Positions 61,590 to 64,000 of a DNA stretch of 64,000 bases are shown piece by piece. This DNA is from Sphingobium chungbukense (GTDB lineage Bacteria; Pseudomonadota; Alphaproteobacteria; Sphingomonadales; Sphingomonadaceae), in assembly GCF_001005725.1 (NCBI RefSeq), contig NZ_LBIC01000007.1, forward strand, positions 186,001 through 250,000, in the 5' to 3' direction. The notes beneath the pieces are model-generated. The model ran no database searches and was not told the origin of the DNA. It saw nothing but the letters and a program-made list of their open reading frames with translations. Each line of letters starts with the position of its first letter. Positions within the stretch are counted from its first letter, which is position 1. A program made the translations under genes and the position numbers.

Positions 61590-63065
61590 TCACCAGGTGA
61601 CGATCTTCACCCGCTGCCCAGGCCGCAAAACGCTGTTGGCGTTCAACGCGTTGATCGTCAGGAAGCGCTCGACCGCATAGTCGCCATAGGCCATGCGCTT
61701 GGCCAGCGACTGGACGCTGTCGCCGGATTTGACGGTAAGGACGCTGATGCGACGCGGCTTGATGGCGGCCGCCTCCTGGGTCGAGAGACGCTGGACCGAT
61801 TGCACCATGGTCGAGAACGGACCGATACCCTGCCCCGCCGCCGTCAGCAGCAGGAAATGATAGGCCTTGTCGCCGCCGAAATCATAAGCGAAGACCGTGG
61901 CGTCAACCTGGCTCGACTGTGTGCTGGCCCGGATCGTGCGCCACGCCGCCGGGAGGCCGTTGACCGTGGTACGGCGTACATCGCCGGATGGAACAGTGCC
62001 CCCGCCGCCCAGTTTCGCGAACACCGAATCGATATAGGCAGGCAGATCGCCGGAAAAGGGCGCCGCACCGAACTGCGCCTGGCCGCCCGATCCCGCGACG
62101 GTGACGGCATCCGCGCCATTTTCCATGCCGAAGCCCTGCGGCGCGGTGAAGCCCAGCCGCAGGTCGGGATGACGGAAACGGCTGCCCTCGATCACCCCCT
62201 GTTTGGGATCGTCGCCATAGAGCACGCCGTCCAGCGCATTGAGGAACGCGTCCCGGTTGCGTACCGTGCTGGTCGATCCGGTGGCGGCGGCATTGCGCGC
62301 CGCACGACCGACGCGGGAGGCGGGATCGGGATGGGTACTCGCCCATTCCGGCACGGATCGCGCATTACCGGTCACACGGGCATCCAGACTGCTCTGCGCA
62401 GCGAGCGAAGCGAGCATGGTCGAAAGCGCCTTGGGATCATAACCACCGGACGCCAGATACCGGATGCCCAGATCGTCCGCCTCATATTCCTGGGTGCGGG
62501 AGAATTTGAGCGTCAACAACTGGCTGCCCTGACCGATCCCCTTTTGCAACAGGCCGCCAATCGCCGAATCGCCCAGCAGCGCGCCGGTAAGTACCTGAAG
62601 CAGCGTGCCGCCGATCGCGTTGCGCTGGGCCGCCTGCTGGCGCCGCTGGCCATGCTGGGCCGCGACATGGCCGATTTCATGGCCCAGCACCCCGGCCAGT
62701 TCGGCCTCATCGTTCATCAGCGCCATCAGCTGGCGTGTGACATAGACATAGCCGCCGGGAATGGCGAAGGCGTTGTTCACCGGCGAATTGAGCAGGGTGA
62801 CGGTGAAATCGCCCTGCGCGTTGGAGAGACCCGACTGGACGGCGATGCGACGGCCCACACCCTCGACATATTTGGCCTGCGGCCCGGCATAAGCCCCGCC
62901 AAATTCGTTGAGAAGCTGCGGATGCTGCTTGGCGCCGGATTCCTTGTCCTGCGGGCTGATCGAGGAAACCGTGCGAATCGCCCGTTGCTGGCCCTGCACC
63001 GAAGGCGCGGCGGCAAAGGCGATCAGGCCCAGCCCCGCATAAGCCCAATAGGATAATCGTGTCAC
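61590..63065 (-). CDS. M48-family zinc metalloprotease with C-terminal LysM domain
   Basis: A 491-residue exported protease: signal peptide RLSYWAYAGLGLIAFAAA, M48 motif GHEIGHVAAQHGQRR, and downstream zinc ligand region FSRTQEYEADDLGIRYLA. The last 50 residues (LTVKSGDSVQSLAKRM, LRPGQRVKIV) form a LysM domain that binds peptidoglycan. The layout matches BepA/YfgC-like proteins with an added LysM. The GTG at 63065 follows AGGAGG and is the proper start; longer frames run into accA. Confidence 0.93.
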   Translation of the reverse strand: MTRLSYWAYAGLGLIAFAAAPSVQGQQRAIRTVSSISPQDKESGAKQHPQLLNEFGGAYAGPQAKYVEGVGRRIAVQSGLSNAQGDFTVTLLNSPVNNAFAIPGGYVYVTRQLMALMNDEAELAGVLGHEIGHVAAQHGQRRQQAAQRNAIGGTLLQVLTGALLGDSAIGGLLQKGIGQGSQLLTLKFSRTQEYEADDLGIRYLASGGYDPKALSTMLASLAAQSSLDARVTGNARSVPEWASTHPDPASRVGRAARNAAATGSTSTVRNRDAFLNALDGVLYGDDPKQGVIEGSRFRHPDLRLGFTAPQGFGMENGADAVTVAGSGGQAQFGAAPFSGDLPAYIDSVFAKLGGGGTVPSGDVRRTTVNGLPAAWRTIRASTQSSQVDATVFAYDFGGDKAYHFLLLTAAGQGIGPFSTMVQSVQRLSTQEAAAIKPRRISVLTVKSGDSVQSLAKRMAYGDYAVERFLTINALNANSVLRPGQRVKIVTW

Positions 63066-63142
63066 GGCGCCTCCTGATCCCCTGTTACCATGGCGTAACG
63101 AGGCATAGCAGGCAGAGGTTCCCCAAGACAGGGGGTGAACGG

Positions 63143-64000
63143 TCAAACGCCGATGGCGAGGAACTTGTCGGCGCGATCGGTCCGCAGGGCCTCGGCGCTC
63201 ATGCCCGACAGCGCGTCCAACTCCTCGCCGATCGCCGCGCCCAGATGGGCGATGGCCTGCACGGGCTCGCGATGGGCGCCGCCGGTCGGCTCCGGCACGA
63301 TGCGGTCGATGACACCCAGCGCCTTCAGATGCTGGGCCGTCACCTGCATGGCGGTGGCGGCATCGCTCGCCTTGTCGGCCGTGCGCCAGAGGATGGAAGC
63401 GCAGCCTTCGGGCGAGATCACCGAATAGACCGCATGTTCGAACATCAGCACGCGATTGGCCGCCGCCAGCGCCACAGCGCCGCCAGAGCCGCCCTCGCCC
63501 ACCACGGCCGCGACCATCGGCACGCCCAGGGCGAGACATTGCTCGGTCGAGCGCGCGATCGCCTCCGCCTGACCGCGTTCTTCGGCCTGCACGCCGGGGA
63601 ACGCGCCCGACGTATCGACCAGCGTCACCACGGGCAGGCCGAAACGGTCGGCAAGCTGCATCAGGCGGATCGCCTTGCGATAGCCCTCGGGCTTCGCCAT
63701 GCCGAAATTGTGGCGGACGCGGCTTGCCGTATCGTCGCCCTTTTCATGACCGATCACCACCAAACGGCGGTCACCCAGCGTCGCGAAGCCGCCGATGATC
63801 GCCTGATCATCGGAAAAGGCGCGGTCGCCCGCCAACGGCATGAAATTGTCGAACATGCCCGCGACATAGTCCTTGAAATGCGGACGGTCGGGATGGCGCG
63901 CAACCTGCGTCTTCTGCCAGGGCGACAGCTTCGCATAGCTGTCCACCAGCATCTTCGCCGCGCGCTGTTCGAGCTTGTCGATCTCACCGCTTATGTCGAT
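63143..64000 (-). CDS. accA: Acetyl-CoA carboxylase carboxyltransferase subunit alpha (5' end outside window)
   Basis: 286 residues are visible, running off the right edge. Motifs include [80 protein letters not shown] and [14 protein letters not shown]. It transfers the carboxyl group from biotin to acetyl-CoA with AccD, the first step of fatty acid synthesis. Typical AccA lacks about 30 residues here, all beyond the edge. Confidence 0.97.
   Translation of the reverse strand: MDISGEIDKLEQRAAKMLVDSYAKLSPWQKTQVARHPDRPHFKDYVAGMFDNFMPLAGDRAFSDDQAIIGGFATLGDRRLVVIGHEKGDDTASRVRHNFGMAKPEGYRKAIRLMQLADRFGLPVVTLVDTSGAFPGVQAEERGQAEAIARSTEQCLALGVPMVAAVVGEGGSGGAVALAAANRVLMFEHAVYSVISPEGCASILWRTADKASDAATAMQVTAQHLKALGVIDRIVPEPTGGAHREPVQAIAHLGAAIGEELDALSGMSAEALRTDRADKFLAIGV

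Noticed and set aside
61800-63056. 418-codon plus-strand ORF opposite the M48 protease
   Set aside because: Antisense shadow with no family motifs.

Overview
The window is about 64 kb of high-GC alphaproteobacterial DNA. It most resembles a sphingomonad (Sphingobium/Sphingomonas type). The grounds are codon use, the housekeeping gene types, paired Flp pilins and dispersed extragenic repeats of the kind common in these genomes. This placement is inference, because no 16S gene is present.

Layout. Positions 1-5024 are the left flank: a class III alcohol dehydrogenase fragment, a Q/G-rich small protein, a secreted metzincin-like protease divergent from a large lipoprotein, and a decayed IS427-like element inserted in the lipoprotein 3' end. 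Positions 5025-46331 look like one integrated mobile element. It is bounded by a 17-bp direct repeat that copies the 3' end of a tRNA-Ala(CGC) gene, with a P4-type tyrosine integrase beside the left copy and similar AATTwGGCCC-type motifs at both ends. It carries a MobF relaxase, a coupling protein, a ribbon-helix-helix accessory protein and a VirB1-like transglycosylase but no other type IV secretion genes, so it is best read as an integrative mobilizable element of about 41 kb. Positions 46315-64000 are ordinary chromosome: tRNA-Ala, citE-like, queA, a cyclophilin, coaD, ispA, xseB, purL, purT, a BioC-like methyltransferase, bfd-bfr, mutT, two Flp pilins, an M48/LysM protease and accA.

Element cargo from left to right. 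5-19 kb: integration, transfer and establishment functions (integrase, a helix-turn-helix protein with an RpoA-CTD-like tail, an excisionase-like protein, transfer genes, DUF2958, ArdC, ParB). 19-25.9 kb: stabilisation and regulation (LprI-like protein, two parDE pairs, mucR, vapBC, an orphan DNA methyltransferase, a GcvR-like ACT protein). 26-31.8 kb: a protein-quality-control module (DUF465, groEL, groES with a CIRCE operator, usg-like gene, two Hsp20 genes) with several broken genes. 31.8-34.5 kb: an IS91-family element. 34.5-44.7 kb: two probable defence modules. One is a three-gene operon encoding a DUF805/TerB_N/TerB_C membrane protein, a DUF2791-type P-loop ATPase and an Lhr-like helicase. 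The other is a helicase plus DUF2290-type pair. An intact IS5-family element lies between these and the tRNA.

The most interesting candidates are the TerB operon with its unusual fused N-terminus, the helicase/DUF2290 pair, the duplicated hairpin-bearing intergenic sequences upstream of ardC and parB, a 27-bp wobble-only hairpin at 14362-14418, a matching operator between two divergent parDE operons, and the RpoA-CTD-like regulator beside the integrase. Family calls were made by eye from the translated sequence; none was tested by database search.
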